64,000 nt of DNA from Candidatus Babeliales bacterium (GTDB taxonomy: Bacteria; Babelota; Babeliae; Babelales; JACPOV01), in contig DATALT010000002.1 in assembly GCA_036260945.1 (NCBI GenBank), forward strand, positions 658,638 through 722,637. Reading direction: 5' to 3'. The notes under the pieces were generated by a model. It did not search any database. It was not told the DNA's origin and saw only the letters and a list, made by a program, of their open reading frames with translations. The position numbers were made by a program, and so were the translations under genes. Below are positions 27,731 to 36,524 of the stretch, one piece after another (within the stretch, counting starts at the first letter, position 1; every line of letters starts with the position of its first letter).

Positions 27731-28680
27731 TGTTTAATCCGTCAATTGTACATTATTCGAGCTTAGCCAGCGTTATTGCACTCACCAGCTTGGGAGCAAG
27801 TTTGGGAGGTGCACGCGCAAGCAAGGCGGCAGTCGAAGCGATAAATATCCAACCAGCATCAAAAGCAGAGATAACAAAAGTTACGGTTGTTGGGCTTGCA
27901 TTAATCGAAACTGCTGCAATTTTGGCACTCATTTTAATTTTGCTTTTATTATTTAAAATTAAAGGATTGCCAACTCCCGCAATGGCCTATGCTGAACTTG
28001 GCATCGCTGCTGGAATGGGAATAACAGGATTTATAAGCGGATTAGTGTCCGCTGCACCAGTTGTACAAACATGCTTTGCAATTGCTCGCCAACCTTTTTT
28101 TTCGCAACAGTTAATGAATCTGATGATCATCACCCAAACAATTATTCAAACGCCGTTGATTTTTGTATTTCTTATTTCACTTTTCGTAACGCTTCAATGC
28201 ACACCCGAACTTGCACTTAAATCAGGAATTATTTTAATGTCGGCCGGCATTTGTATGGGGCTTGGATCACTTGGCCCATCAATTGGCTTGGGAAGATTTG
28301 CTGAAACTGCATGCAGAAGCGTCGGCATCAATAAAAAAGCATATAGCTATATTTTACCATTCACGCTCATGAGCGGTGCGTTTATCGAAACGCCCCTTAT
28401 TTTTGCTTTTCTGGTTTCTCTCATTCTACTGGGAAACATTTCAAGCACCGATGCTTTTATTGGAATCCGTTCTATTTGTGCAGCACTTTGCATCGGCGTT
28501 GGCACATTCATGCCAGGCATAAGTTCCAGTAAAACAGCAAGTGCCGCGTGCGAACAAATGGCGCTCAATCAAACAAGTTATTCACGTGTTTCTCAAGTAA
28601 GCATGTTCGCTCAAGGAATAATCGACGCTGCTGCCGTCTACGCTTTACTGACCGCCCTGTTTATAGTATTTCTTAAATAA
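27730..28680 (+). CDS. atpE: F-type ATP synthase subunit c, four fused hairpins (8 membrane helices)
   Basis: 316 aa, four times the usual length. Each quarter is a c-type hairpin with a Gly/Ala-rich first helix, polar loop and carboxylate-bearing second helix. The ion-site positions are Glu60 (LALIETAAI), Gln140 (TIIQTPLIF), Glu220 (AFIETPLIF) and Asp299 (GIIDAAAVY), spaced 80, 80 and 79 residues. Hairpin 2 keeps the canonical loop ARQP but has lost the carboxylate. Hairpin 3 has GPSIGLG where sodium-type subunits have GPGVGQG, and no first helix shows the sodium-ligand Gln, so protons are more likely. The hairpins differ in sequence, so this is an old fusion rather than an assembly repeat. 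A ring from such units would carry three charged sites per four hairpins, lowering ions per ATP. Confidence 0.9.
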   Translation: MFNPSIVHYSSLASVIALTSLGASLGGARASKAAVEAINIQPASKAEITKVTVVGLALIETAAILALILILLLLFKIKGLPTPAMAYAELGIAAGMGITGFISGLVSAAPVVQTCFAIARQPFFSQQLMNLMIITQTIIQTPLIFVFLISLFVTLQCTPELALKSGIILMSAGICMGLGSLGPSIGLGRFAETACRSVGINKKAYSYILPFTLMSGAFIETPLIFAFLVSLILLGNISSTDAFIGIRSICAALCIGVGTFMPGISSSKTASAACEQMALNQTSYSRVSQVSMFAQGIIDAAAVYALLTALFIVFLK

Positions 28681-28683
28681 GTA

Positions 28684-28718
28684 GCCCCACAGACCGCTAC
28701 GCGGTCGTTTGTAGGGGC
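28684..28718 (+). terminator. Strong GC-rich hairpin after the c-subunit gene
   Basis: GCCCC..ACA..GACCGC pairs with GCGGTC..TGT..GGGGC around a TAC loop. It begins 3 nt after the stop codon but lacks a T-run, so it may be a transcript-end stabiliser or a rho-assisted terminator. Confidence 0.45.
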
Positions 28719-28804
28719 CCCAGAATGGTTCGATACATTTTGCTCATAATATTCGCAAAACACTCACCATAAGCGGCTATATTTCTTTCTCCCTGTGCTT
28801 AAGT

Positions 28805-28820
28805 AAACACTTTAGTGTTT
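28805..28820. promoter_or_regulatory. Short palindrome before a glycosyltransferase gene
   Basis: AAACACT TT AGTGTTT, a perfect 7-bp inverted repeat 57 nt before the ATG. Operator-like in form; no known regulator site recognised. Confidence 0.25.
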
Positions 28821-28876
28821 GCAGCAATGGAATCAGTTTTATGCTTTTCGAGTGAAATGAGAAAAGGAAAAAAAGT

Positions 28877-30016
28877 ATGAAGAAAAAAGAACTGCAAATA
28901 TTGTATATCATTACAAAGCTTGAATTGGGCGGCGCGCAGAAAGTGTGCTTAGCTCTTTTAAATGGAACACAAGAACAGGGGCACACGAGTTTTTTAATTG
29001 CAGGCGATGGCGGCATTTTATCTCAATCGGTATCGCATAACAAAAATGTTTTTTTATTAAACTCACTAAAACGAGAAGCGAATTTCTCATCGATTTTGGC
29101 AGAATTGAAAGCATTTAAAGACCTTGTCGCACAGATTAAAAAAATCAGAAAAGATTTTCCGCACCTGATTGTACACACGCACAGCACGAAGGCTGGCATC
29201 ATAGGCAGATGGGCAGCTTTTTTTGCCGGTGTTTCTCAGCGCGTTCATACCATTCATGGTTTTGCATTTCATGATCATCAATCGTGGCCACTTTGGCTTT
29301 CAATTTATATGGTTGAGCTTCTGACAAGTTTTATTACAACTCATTATGTTTGCGTTTCTTCATACGACGTGCGAAAAGCTATTAAATTATTTCCGCGCTT
29401 TGCAAAAAAACATTCAATTATTCGCGCCGCCGTTGACCCTGAACCCTTTTTTAATGCCGCACGAAAAACAACGTTAGAAAACAATACTGATCTATTCGTT
29501 TTTGGCACCGTATCATGCTTTAAGAAACAAAAAAATCTTTTTGATATGCTTCAAGCATTCTCTTTGGCGCATCAAAAAAACAATTTATTGCGTCTTGAGA
29601 TTATTGGAGATGGTGCATTGCGCCCCGCTCTTGAGGCATGGATTGCGCATCGCAATTTACAAGAAGTTGTTATTCTGCATGGTTGGCAAGAAAACGTTGC
29701 ACCCATTATGGCAACATGGAACGCATTTATCTTAAGTTCTTTATGGGAAGGATTGCCGTGTGCAATCGTTGAAGCGCGACTTTTAAAACTTCCAGTACTT
29801 GCTTATGATACCGGCGGCATACATGATGTGATATTTAACGGAGAAAATGGATTGTTATACAAACCAAAACATTGGCAAGAACTTGCACAAGGTATGATGG
29901 ATATAAGCAACAATCAATTATTGTATAAAAAACTTTCGCACTACAAAGATGATCTTTCATTATTCGATCAGAATGTAATGATCAATCAGCACTTGCAGCT
30001 TTATCGCTCATTTTAG
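28877..30016 (+). CDS. Glycosyltransferase, GT4 family
   Basis: 379-aa GT-B fold enzyme. The N-terminal domain opens with ILYIITKLELGGAQKV, the family's GGA motif, and contains VHTHSTKAGIIGR. The C-terminal nucleotide-sugar domain has FGTVSCFKKQKNLFDML, EIIGDGALRPALE and SSLWEGLPCAIVEARLLKLP, the last holding the conserved E-x7-E type site. It probably transfers a sugar to a surface glycolipid or polysaccharide; substrate cannot be read from sequence. It is followed closely by the PLP enzyme gene on the same strand. Confidence 0.88.
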   Translation: MKKKELQILYIITKLELGGAQKVCLALLNGTQEQGHTSFLIAGDGGILSQSVSHNKNVFLLNSLKREANFSSILAELKAFKDLVAQIKKIRKDFPHLIVHTHSTKAGIIGRWAAFFAGVSQRVHTIHGFAFHDHQSWPLWLSIYMVELLTSFITTHYVCVSSYDVRKAIKLFPRFAKKHSIIRAAVDPEPFFNAARKTTLENNTDLFVFGTVSCFKKQKNLFDMLQAFSLAHQKNNLLRLEIIGDGALRPALEAWIAHRNLQEVVILHGWQENVAPIMATWNAFILSSLWEGLPCAIVEARLLKLPVLAYDTGGIHDVIFNGENGLLYKPKHWQELAQGMMDISNNQLLYKKLSHYKDDLSLFDQNVMINQHLQLYRSF

Positions 30017-30081
30017 TGACTTTTTTCGATCATTGCATTACGTTTACATACGTAATTACGTTTGTGGTGAGGGGAAAAATT

Positions 30082-31044
30082 ATGACACAAAATCAAGTTG
30101 AAAAAAAAACGTCTGTTCAAAAACTAATTCCTAAAGAATATAAAAACGTTATTGAATCGATCGGCAATACGCCGCTTGTTAAAGTGGATTTTGAAACAGC
30201 CCCACTCATGCTTGCAAAACTTGATTACCTTAATCCCGGCGGCAGCATAAAAGATAGGTCGGCTCTTTATATGATTGAAGAAGCTGAGCGACTTGGCCTT
30301 TTGAAACCTGGTGGCACCATTATCGATGCATCATCAGGAAATCAAGGAATTGCATCTGCTATGATCGGTGCAGTTAAAGGCTATAACGTTATTATCACCG
30401 TGTCGGAAAAAATTAGCAAAGAAAAATTGCAAACAATTAAAGCATACGGCGCACAAGTTGTCATGTGCCCAGCGACTTCATACCTTGAAGATCCTAATTC
30501 TTATCATAGCAAAGCGGTTGAGATTCATAAAAATACTCCCAACTCATTCATGCCAAACCAATATTTCAATAAATCGAACGCATGGGCTCATTATTATTCT
30601 CTCGGCCCTGAAATTTGGAATCAAACCCATGGCACAATCACGCATGTTTTTGCCGCAGTGGGAACCGGCGGCCATATGAGCGGACTTGGTAAATATTTAA
30701 AAGAAAAAAATCCGAACGTAAAAGTAATTGCGCTCGATTCAATTAATTCATGGCGTTCCACAAACGGCAATCCAAAGCCATATAAAATTGAAGGCATCGG
30801 CGTAGATTTTGCATCGCCTGTTCTTGATTATTCAGTTATCGACGAATTTGTCGGCGTGAGCGATGAAGATGGGCTTGGTATGCTCAAAACGATGGCACGC
30901 CATCATGGTTTGCTCATCGGGCCAAGCAGCGGCGCAGTTGCTTATGCAGCGTGCGAATATAGCAAAAAACTCAAAGCGACCGATGTCGGCGTTATGATTT
31001 TTGGCGACTCCGGAAGAGCTTATTTAACTAAGGATTTCTATTAA
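30082..31044 (+). CDS. Cystathionine beta-synthase/cysteine synthase-type PLP enzyme
   Basis: 320 aa of fold type II. The PLP lysine is in NPGGSIKDR (Lys57), the substrate loop is SSGNQGIAS where SGNTG is usual, and the phosphate loop is GTGGHMSG where GTGGT is usual. IEGIGVDFASPVLD resembles CBS more than O-acetylserine sulfhydrylase. No C-terminal CBS regulatory domains are present. ATG 30082 follows GAGGGGA; an upstream in-frame extension of 22 codons overlaps nothing useful. The reaction would make cysteine or cystathionine; the exact donor is uncertain. A copy of its last codons occurs at 32469. Confidence 0.85.
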   Translation: MTQNQVEKKTSVQKLIPKEYKNVIESIGNTPLVKVDFETAPLMLAKLDYLNPGGSIKDRSALYMIEEAERLGLLKPGGTIIDASSGNQGIASAMIGAVKGYNVIITVSEKISKEKLQTIKAYGAQVVMCPATSYLEDPNSYHSKAVEIHKNTPNSFMPNQYFNKSNAWAHYYSLGPEIWNQTHGTITHVFAAVGTGGHMSGLGKYLKEKNPNVKVIALDSINSWRSTNGNPKPYKIEGIGVDFASPVLDYSVIDEFVGVSDEDGLGMLKTMARHHGLLIGPSSGAVAYAACEYSKKLKATDVGVMIFGDSGRAYLTKDFY

Positions 31045-31046
31045 TA

Positions 31047-32354
31047 TTAATCGAGCTCTTCAAGTTTAGATTGAGCACCAAAAATTTTTGCTTCCACTTT
31101 AAGAAACTCACTTATCCGGCGTGCATTATCGTACTTGTATGGGGTCATTGCATGTTCTGGAATATTAGCAAATTGATCGTGTTTTGGATTATTCATATCA
31201 GGAAATTCAGGGAATTTTTGAGCGTATTGCGCACGTGTCATTCGATCTCTTGATTTGTTTTCAATTTCTTCATTTTCTACGTCTTTCTTTACCCAAAATT
31301 GCATCCACTTATAGATTAGAGGAATACCTATGAGACCTGTAAGACTTGCTACTTTTAATGAGTTATATTTTTCATTTTTATCACTCAACGCCATATAATC
31401 ACGAGCAAAAAAAGCACCTAAAAACGCAGTTGCAAAACAGGTTGGCAAAAAAGTCTCTCGTTGGGTCCTGCTAAGAGCGACCTCACAAGTCGCCGCATTT
31501 TTAATGTTCTCAGATGCGAAATACTGATCTGCTTGATATTCATAATGTCGCGCTAGTAGCAGGTTATGCACTTTTTCTTCATCAATCCAAAAATGCTGCG
31601 ATTCATGCGCCAACTTTGCATGACCCAATTCATGCATTATCATGTTTTCTTGTTGTGCTCTAGTGTAAAATGCGACAGCTGGACTACAGACAAGAAGAAT
31701 GCCATCTTCTGCTGGCCAATAATAAGCTGGTCCTCTTTTCCAATTAGGGTCAAACCAGTGAAATTTAACATATATTTTCATTTTCTTAAGAGTCTCATCT
31801 GAAGAGACAATCTCTTGCAACTTCTCTCTCAATGGTTTGAAGAATTGAGTTTTGATGATCCACGGTGAATAGACTATGCCAGGATTCTTCGAAAATCCTT
31901 CCCTGTTCAATTGAACCTCGTTCGACACTGCGTTATATAATTCTCCAGGGGCATTAAACTTATTACTAAAATCTTTTTGCTGTATTTCATCAAAAATTTT
32001 TTCCGTGCGCTTATCCAAAAAACCATGCACAAACTTCGTCACCGTCTGATTATTTGCATGAATAGCGCGAACAAAACTTTCTGTGGGATTTGCTTTTAGA
32101 GGCAAGCGCTCTCTATAGGCACGGAAATAATTATCAACAGTCGTTGGATTATCTTTTTGCCAAACCGTGTTCAACAATTCTTTTTCATCAAATTTTTCTG
32201 TGATATTACTACCAAGAGCTGCGGGCCGCGACGTACTTGGTTGCCTTGAGATTGCTTGTTTGTATGCCAGCTTTTGCAAATCTTGAAAATCAGCATGCAA
32301 TGCCAATTCAAAACTGTATAAAAAAAGGCAAATAATTATTTTCATTTTATTCAT
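31047..32354 (-). CDS. Exported M48-like zinc metallopeptidase
   Basis: 435 aa with a signal peptide (KIIICLFLYSFELALHA). The zinc site is HELGH at 241-245, with the third ligand probably Glu272 in EYQAD (the ExxxD of M48). A hydrophobic stretch (LPTCFATAFLGAFFARDY) and a second one (LKVASLTGLIGIPLIYKW) follow, suggesting membrane association. The N-terminal 200 residues are helical and unfamiliar. It converges with the PLP gene (2 nt between stops) and lies between that gene and a remnant of a second copy of its tail. A periplasmic protein-quality or host-directed protease role is inference. Confidence 0.8.
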   Translation of the reverse strand: MNKMKIIICLFLYSFELALHADFQDLQKLAYKQAISRQPSTSRPAALGSNITEKFDEKELLNTVWQKDNPTTVDNYFRAYRERLPLKANPTESFVRAIHANNQTVTKFVHGFLDKRTEKIFDEIQQKDFSNKFNAPGELYNAVSNEVQLNREGFSKNPGIVYSPWIIKTQFFKPLREKLQEIVSSDETLKKMKIYVKFHWFDPNWKRGPAYYWPAEDGILLVCSPAVAFYTRAQQENMIMHELGHAKLAHESQHFWIDEEKVHNLLLARHYEYQADQYFASENIKNAATCEVALSRTQRETFLPTCFATAFLGAFFARDYMALSDKNEKYNSLKVASLTGLIGIPLIYKWMQFWVKKDVENEEIENKSRDRMTRAQYAQKFPEFPDMNNPKHDQFANIPEHAMTPYKYDNARRISEFLKVEAKIFGAQSKLEELD

Positions 32355-32468
32355 AAAATATCCCGCAATTGATTACTTTATTATAGTATCAAATTTGATA
32401 TTTTTTTCAAGTTGAATAAAATTGGCAAAATTTATAGCCATTTTAACAGATACGCATCAGCTTGCTTT

Positions 32469-32525
32469 GATGTGATGATTTTTGGCGATTCAGGAAGAGC
32501 TTATTTAACAAAAGATTTTTATTAA
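32469..32525 (+). pseudogene. 3' remnant of a second CBS-type PLP gene
   Basis: Reading from 32469 gives DVMIFGDSGRAYLTKDFY and a stop, matching the last residues of the 30082 protein (VMIFGDSGRAYLTKDFY). Codons differ at several silent positions (GAC/GAT, TCC/TCA, AAG/AAA, TTC/TTT), so it is an old, once-selected duplicate rather than a recent copy. Only this tail survives. Confidence 0.8.
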
Positions 32526-33106
32526 TAATACCCGAGACATTTCGTAAAGTTCCTCACGATTCCCGCGCTAACAGCACCAGTTACAACCAAAATAGTAAGA
32601 TTGGCAAAATAAGCTCTGGAAAAAGGATCATATACGCGCGGCCATTCGCTCAAACGGTGCAGCTTTGTCCCTTGTTTTTCGTACAAGGCATATGATCTAA
32701 TATCCGATTGCCTAATAAGGTCTGTTTTGCCCAAGATGAACGATTCTTCAATTTGCTCAACGTCTTCTTTTTTTCCAAAATGATGAGCAAAAGAATTCGC
32801 TTCATAATAAGAATGATATTTTAGCAAGTTTTTGGGGTTAAGCGTCTCAACGCGAACAACTTTTTTTCTTTCGTCAAATTGACTTATCGGAACTTGCGAA
32901 AAAACCTCTGGATCATCAAATTCATCCGATTTAATACAAATGCGCACTTCGCCTATTTGAGCCGGCTCGTCTTTTGGATCCATTTCAATGCGTGCAGGAT
33001 GCGTGTGTTTCTGCGGCGGATTCAATAACCACCGCGGCAGGCATGCATATGTCATAAAATTTAGATTTAAGAAAAACAGACAAAAAATAGTTGTTACAAG
33101 GTTCAT
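32522..33106 (-). CDS. Exported protein with C-terminal helix, paralogue of the next gene (194 aa)
   Basis: N-terminal hydrophobic signal (NLVTTIFCLFFLNLNFMTYA), a basic Pro/His-rich stretch, then a soluble domain containing YYEANSFAHHFGKKEDV and SYALYEKQGTKLHRLSEW. A C-terminal hydrophobic helix (YFANLTILVVTGAVSAGIV) follows. The SYALYxxxGTxL block and the preceding YxAxxF motif recur in the 33103 protein, so the two are tandem paralogues. It starts 4 nt inside the upstream gene (ATGA overlap). Function unknown. Confidence 0.7.
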   Translation of the reverse strand: MNLVTTIFCLFFLNLNFMTYACLPRWLLNPPQKHTHPARIEMDPKDEPAQIGEVRICIKSDEFDDPEVFSQVPISQFDERKKVVRVETLNPKNLLKYHSYYEANSFAHHFGKKEDVEQIEESFILGKTDLIRQSDIRSYALYEKQGTKLHRLSEWPRVYDPFSRAYFANLTILVVTGAVSAGIVRNFTKCLGYY

Positions 33107-33594
33107 TTAAGACCGTTAAATACACAAGAATCAAGACAACATAAAATACCTGCAACTGCGATCTGTGTTGCAAAAAAATGGTATGGTTTATTATCGATCA
33201 ATGGGCTATGATTATTTTCCGGATCGCTGGACTCAATTTGAATTTCGTAATGTTTTTTTAAGTGAGTTCCATTTCTCTTATACAGAGCATAGGACGATAT
33301 AGGCAACTGATGCTCAGCATCAACACGATCTTTTTTTGATTTATTACACCACTGTGCAAAAAATGGTTCAGCATCATAAAACGATACCAACAGTTTTTTA
33401 TTTTTATCGAAGCAAAAAGTTTGAACGACTTGAGTATTCTGATTGATTTCCGCTATTGAAACATTTCGGACACGGTCTTGGTATACAAAGTCCTGATAAT
33501 GCTTACTAAATAAAACATTAATTTTTTTTACGTGTTCCTGTGCACCAATCGAAAAAATCGTAACTAATGGCAAAAGAAAAAAACGTTTGATCAT
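33103..33594 (-). CDS. Exported protein, tandem paralogue (163 aa)
   Basis: Signal peptide (KRFFLLPLVTIFSIGA), a domain with SFYDAEPFFAQWCNKSKKDR and SYALYKRNGTHLKKHYE, and a C-terminal hydrophobic segment (FFATQIAVAGILCCLDSCVF). It shares the SYALY block with the gene it overlaps by 4 nt. I chose ATG 33594 because it begins a clean signal peptide; an upstream in-frame start would add 16 residues. Function unknown. Confidence 0.68.
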   Translation of the reverse strand: MIKRFFLLPLVTIFSIGAQEHVKKINVLFSKHYQDFVYQDRVRNVSIAEINQNTQVVQTFCFDKNKKLLVSFYDAEPFFAQWCNKSKKDRVDAEHQLPISSYALYKRNGTHLKKHYEIQIESSDPENNHSPLIDNKPYHFFATQIAVAGILCCLDSCVFNGLK

Positions 33595-33693
33595 AGAGCC
33601 TGCAAGTAAAAAATTAAATTTTTCTCGCAATAAAGATACCAATTTTTTGCAAATAATAAAGGATTGCCAAAATCGACAAACCTTAAACTTTTT

Positions 33694-35934
33694 TTAAAAA
33701 GGTTTTTTTCTTTTTTGATATTCGCGCCAGATGATTGCAGCGCTGATCAGAGCAATAAAGAATATCAGCATGAAAATTCCATTGATCAAAGAATGCGAAG
33801 CTTCGTAATTCTTTTTTTCTTTTGGCTGCATTGGTTTGACAGAAGCATTCCCCTCCGCTCCTTCTTCCGTCGGCCCTTGGTAGGGTTCAATTTCTTGATA
33901 AGGAAAGAAAGGAACAGTTGGCATGCCTTCTTTTGGGTAGCCAAATGATTGAGCTAAAGGTTTTTGCTCTTCCACTTGATCAGTTTTTGCTGGCAGTGTA
34001 GCAGGAACTGAATAGCCGCTATAAGGAAGTTGATTTCGTTCGTCCGTATCAAAAAAACCGGGCATAGATGGATATTGTAAAGGACTGCGAACTACCGATG
34101 AATTTCTATTGCGATCTGCCAGAGCAAAGGGCTGATTAAAATCTCGCATTGGAAGAGCACCAGTGGACGCATATGGGGCCTGATCACTTAATCTTGTACG
34201 ATTGTTCAAAGAAGGGATTATTCTTAATCTACTTGGCTGCATTCTCCATGGCGTAAATTCAATGCTTTCGCTTGCTCTTTTAAGTTCTGGCATTTTATTG
34301 TGGATCTGTTTTTTTTCAGAACTAGGCAATGGTGAATCTTTTTCAGTACGGAGCATTTCAACTTTTTTATCAACTATTTTTCTCGGCACTGCTGATTTTT
34401 CTTCAAGTTTTTCTGGAAAAAGAATTGCTTGTTGTTTTTCGGTTATTGCTTTCTTTGCATCTTTTTGATCGTCAGCTTTTTTAATTTTCTTGAAAGCATT
34501 TTCATCATCTCCTGCAACATCACCAGTTCTTGGGCGCTTAATTATCGGTGGCAGATTTCCGCCCGAAACGATCGCTTGTTGCAACTCAAGAGTTCCTGGT
34601 TTTAACTCTATTAAAGCATTCTGGCGCGCAATCTCTTGAGAGACGCCCTCTTTGAGCGCAGCGGATTCTTTAATGATACTATTTTCTTGCCCTTCTTTAT
34701 TCTCTTGCGCTTTTGGTATGCTTGTTTCTAACTCTTTTCCTATTTGCTCAATCGATGGGGTAGGAACTCGAGGTTCAACTTTTTCTATCGCGTTGTTAAT
34801 TGGCTCTTGAATATTCTTTTGTATAATTATTTCCGGTTCCGGCGCAATTTCAATGATCGGTTCATCAACGAACGGAATAGGTGGAATAATTTCTGCCGGT
34901 GAAACTATCGGTATTATGTAGTTGGATTGGCCATTATTTATTGATTCAGTAAGCGCAGGATATTTCTGCTCAGTAATTTGTGGGCGCTGCTCCCTACGCT
35001 CTGCATTAATCGCAAGAGCATTAAGTCTCTGAACCGTGTTACCAAATAAATTTCTTAATATTGCATCATCCGGAAGTTGAATAACATCCTGCCTTGAGTT
35101 GTAACCGCTTAAACGTGCAATATCGACAACTAACTTTTTAACCAATTGCTGTACTTGAGGTATTTCTAGCCCTTTCAATGAGCCAATACGCATTGCAATT
35201 TGAGCAACAGATTGGGATCCGTATCCTTCAAAAGGAATCATTTCTTGTGATTCTTCTTGCGGCAATTGCTCTAAAACGTGCTGAGCAATCGTATCAAAAC
35301 CCGCGAGTATTAATTCAATTTTTCTTCTCTCTATTTGGGGCTTTGTAAGCGCTCGTTGATCAAAACGTTGCTGCGCGATCTCTTGTCCCTCTATTTCGCT
35401 TGGCGCGGCAGGAATAAATTCTTCCGGCTCCAGTTCTGGTTCTATAAGAGAAGGCTCTTGATACATCGGATAGTCGATTGCTGGATATTCTTTTTTTATT
35501 GGCTCAGCTTTTTTAATCGTTGCCTGTTTTTCGGCTTGGCTTTTTATTTTTTGTGCCATTTGAGCGGGAGTTAACATTTTTTCTTGAGAAGGTTCTGGTT
35601 CAATCTCTTGCTCTACTTGTTTTTCTAGAGGTGCAGAATAAACAGGAAAAAATGGCTGGGTAAACTTAAATGATTTAACTGATTGAGTAAATTTTTGAAT
35701 AAAAGAAGGCTGATCCGCTTTTTCTTGCTCAATCGATGGAGCTATTTTTGCTTCAGAGAATGCGGGCGTCACTGTTTTAGTTTGGGTTGGCCTAATTATA
35801 GGAGATTGCTTAGCTTTGGGTGTTGGCTGTGCAGGCTTTTTAAACTGTATACGGCTAGCGGCAGTACCAAATATTCCTGCAAAAGCTTCTACGCTTAAAA
35901 GTGATAATAAACTAAGGAATAATAATTTTTTCAT
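33694..35934 (-). CDS. Exported Pro/Gln/Glu-rich protein with C-terminal anchor (746 aa)
   Basis: A signal peptide (KKLLFLSLLSLLSVEAFAG) is followed by about 650 residues of low-complexity sequence rich in Pro, Gln, Glu and Lys (PAQPTPKAKQSPIIRPTQ). A more ordered helical patch at about residues 195-320 (KIELILAGFDTIAQHVLEQL) interrupts it. The chain ends with a membrane helix (GIFMLIFFIALISAAIIW) and a basic tail KKRKKPF. The layout suggests a cell-envelope protein spanning the periplasm, in the manner of TonB-like or stalk proteins, but no TonB domain is visible. ATG 35934 is preferred over TTG 35943. Function unknown. Confidence 0.7.
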   Translation of the reverse strand: MKKLLFLSLLSLLSVEAFAGIFGTAASRIQFKKPAQPTPKAKQSPIIRPTQTKTVTPAFSEAKIAPSIEQEKADQPSFIQKFTQSVKSFKFTQPFFPVYSAPLEKQVEQEIEPEPSQEKMLTPAQMAQKIKSQAEKQATIKKAEPIKKEYPAIDYPMYQEPSLIEPELEPEEFIPAAPSEIEGQEIAQQRFDQRALTKPQIERRKIELILAGFDTIAQHVLEQLPQEESQEMIPFEGYGSQSVAQIAMRIGSLKGLEIPQVQQLVKKLVVDIARLSGYNSRQDVIQLPDDAILRNLFGNTVQRLNALAINAERREQRPQITEQKYPALTESINNGQSNYIIPIVSPAEIIPPIPFVDEPIIEIAPEPEIIIQKNIQEPINNAIEKVEPRVPTPSIEQIGKELETSIPKAQENKEGQENSIIKESAALKEGVSQEIARQNALIELKPGTLELQQAIVSGGNLPPIIKRPRTGDVAGDDENAFKKIKKADDQKDAKKAITEKQQAILFPEKLEEKSAVPRKIVDKKVEMLRTEKDSPLPSSEKKQIHNKMPELKRASESIEFTPWRMQPSRLRIIPSLNNRTRLSDQAPYASTGALPMRDFNQPFALADRNRNSSVVRSPLQYPSMPGFFDTDERNQLPYSGYSVPATLPAKTDQVEEQKPLAQSFGYPKEGMPTVPFFPYQEIEPYQGPTEEGAEGNASVKPMQPKEKKNYEASHSLINGIFMLIFFIALISAAIIWREYQKRKKPF

Positions 35935-36050
35935 CTTTTTCAAACCCCTTTTAATTCAACTATTAGTATAACCGATTTTATAAAATTTTCAATCAGTCAT
36001 TAATTAAGGTTTGAAAAAACGATATTTTTTATAGCATCCTATAAAAAAAG

Positions 36051-36395
36051 CTAATTATCCCCAGGTTGGCTAGCGCAAAAAAATAAAGAGAAAAGACCTA
36101 AAGGATGGGCTCTATTTATTGGCTGCGGACGCGTAGAGCTCGTTTCTGGTTTTGGTTCACAACGGTATTTATTTTTGCGGTTTCGCAAACCAGTATTTTC
36201 ATTGTCTTTTGCTTTTTCCATTGTTATTGCTTGAGGTTGTTCAAAATGTAAGTTCGAGCACGGCACCTGGCCATTTTGTGACTGTTCGGCGATCTTCTTA
36301 ACCTCAACTTTAACAACAACTGGTTTGCTTAACGGCCAATATTGCGTTGCTTCACTATTTAAAAATATTAATACAGCGACATATTGCAATTTCAT
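36051..36395 (-). CDS. Small, possibly exported protein (114 aa)
   Basis: Short hydrophobic N-terminus (KLQYVAVLIFLNSEA), then a polar Lys/Glu/Asn-rich chain with three cysteines. AAGGAAGAG precedes the ATG at a good distance, which supports translation. An AT-rich hairpin at 36025-36048 follows the stop. No family recognised. Confidence 0.5.
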   Translation of the reverse strand: MKLQYVAVLIFLNSEATQYWPLSKPVVVKVEVKKIAEQSQNGQVPCSNLHFEQPQAITMEKAKDNENTGLRNRKNKYRCEPKPETSSTRPQPINRAHPLGLFSLFFCASQPGDN

Positions 36396-36524
36396 AACTC
36401 TTCCTTTATTACAAGAGTAGAAAATCTTAACTTCGCTAACTATCCTAGCTGTTTTACAACGCAGAGCAAATCGGTTTTTAATTTAGAAATAAGATTGAGC
36501 GTCCTGCTAAAATACTACAAAGGT

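Noticed and set aside
27730..28680. Sodium-type c subunit
   Set aside because: Glu-Thr follows in two hairpins, but the first-helix Gln ligand is absent in all four, so sodium specificity is not supported.
28691..28701. 11-base match AGACCGCTACG shared with about 58205
   Set aside because: Too short and only one arm of the hairpin is shared; could be chance, so not called a dispersed repeat.
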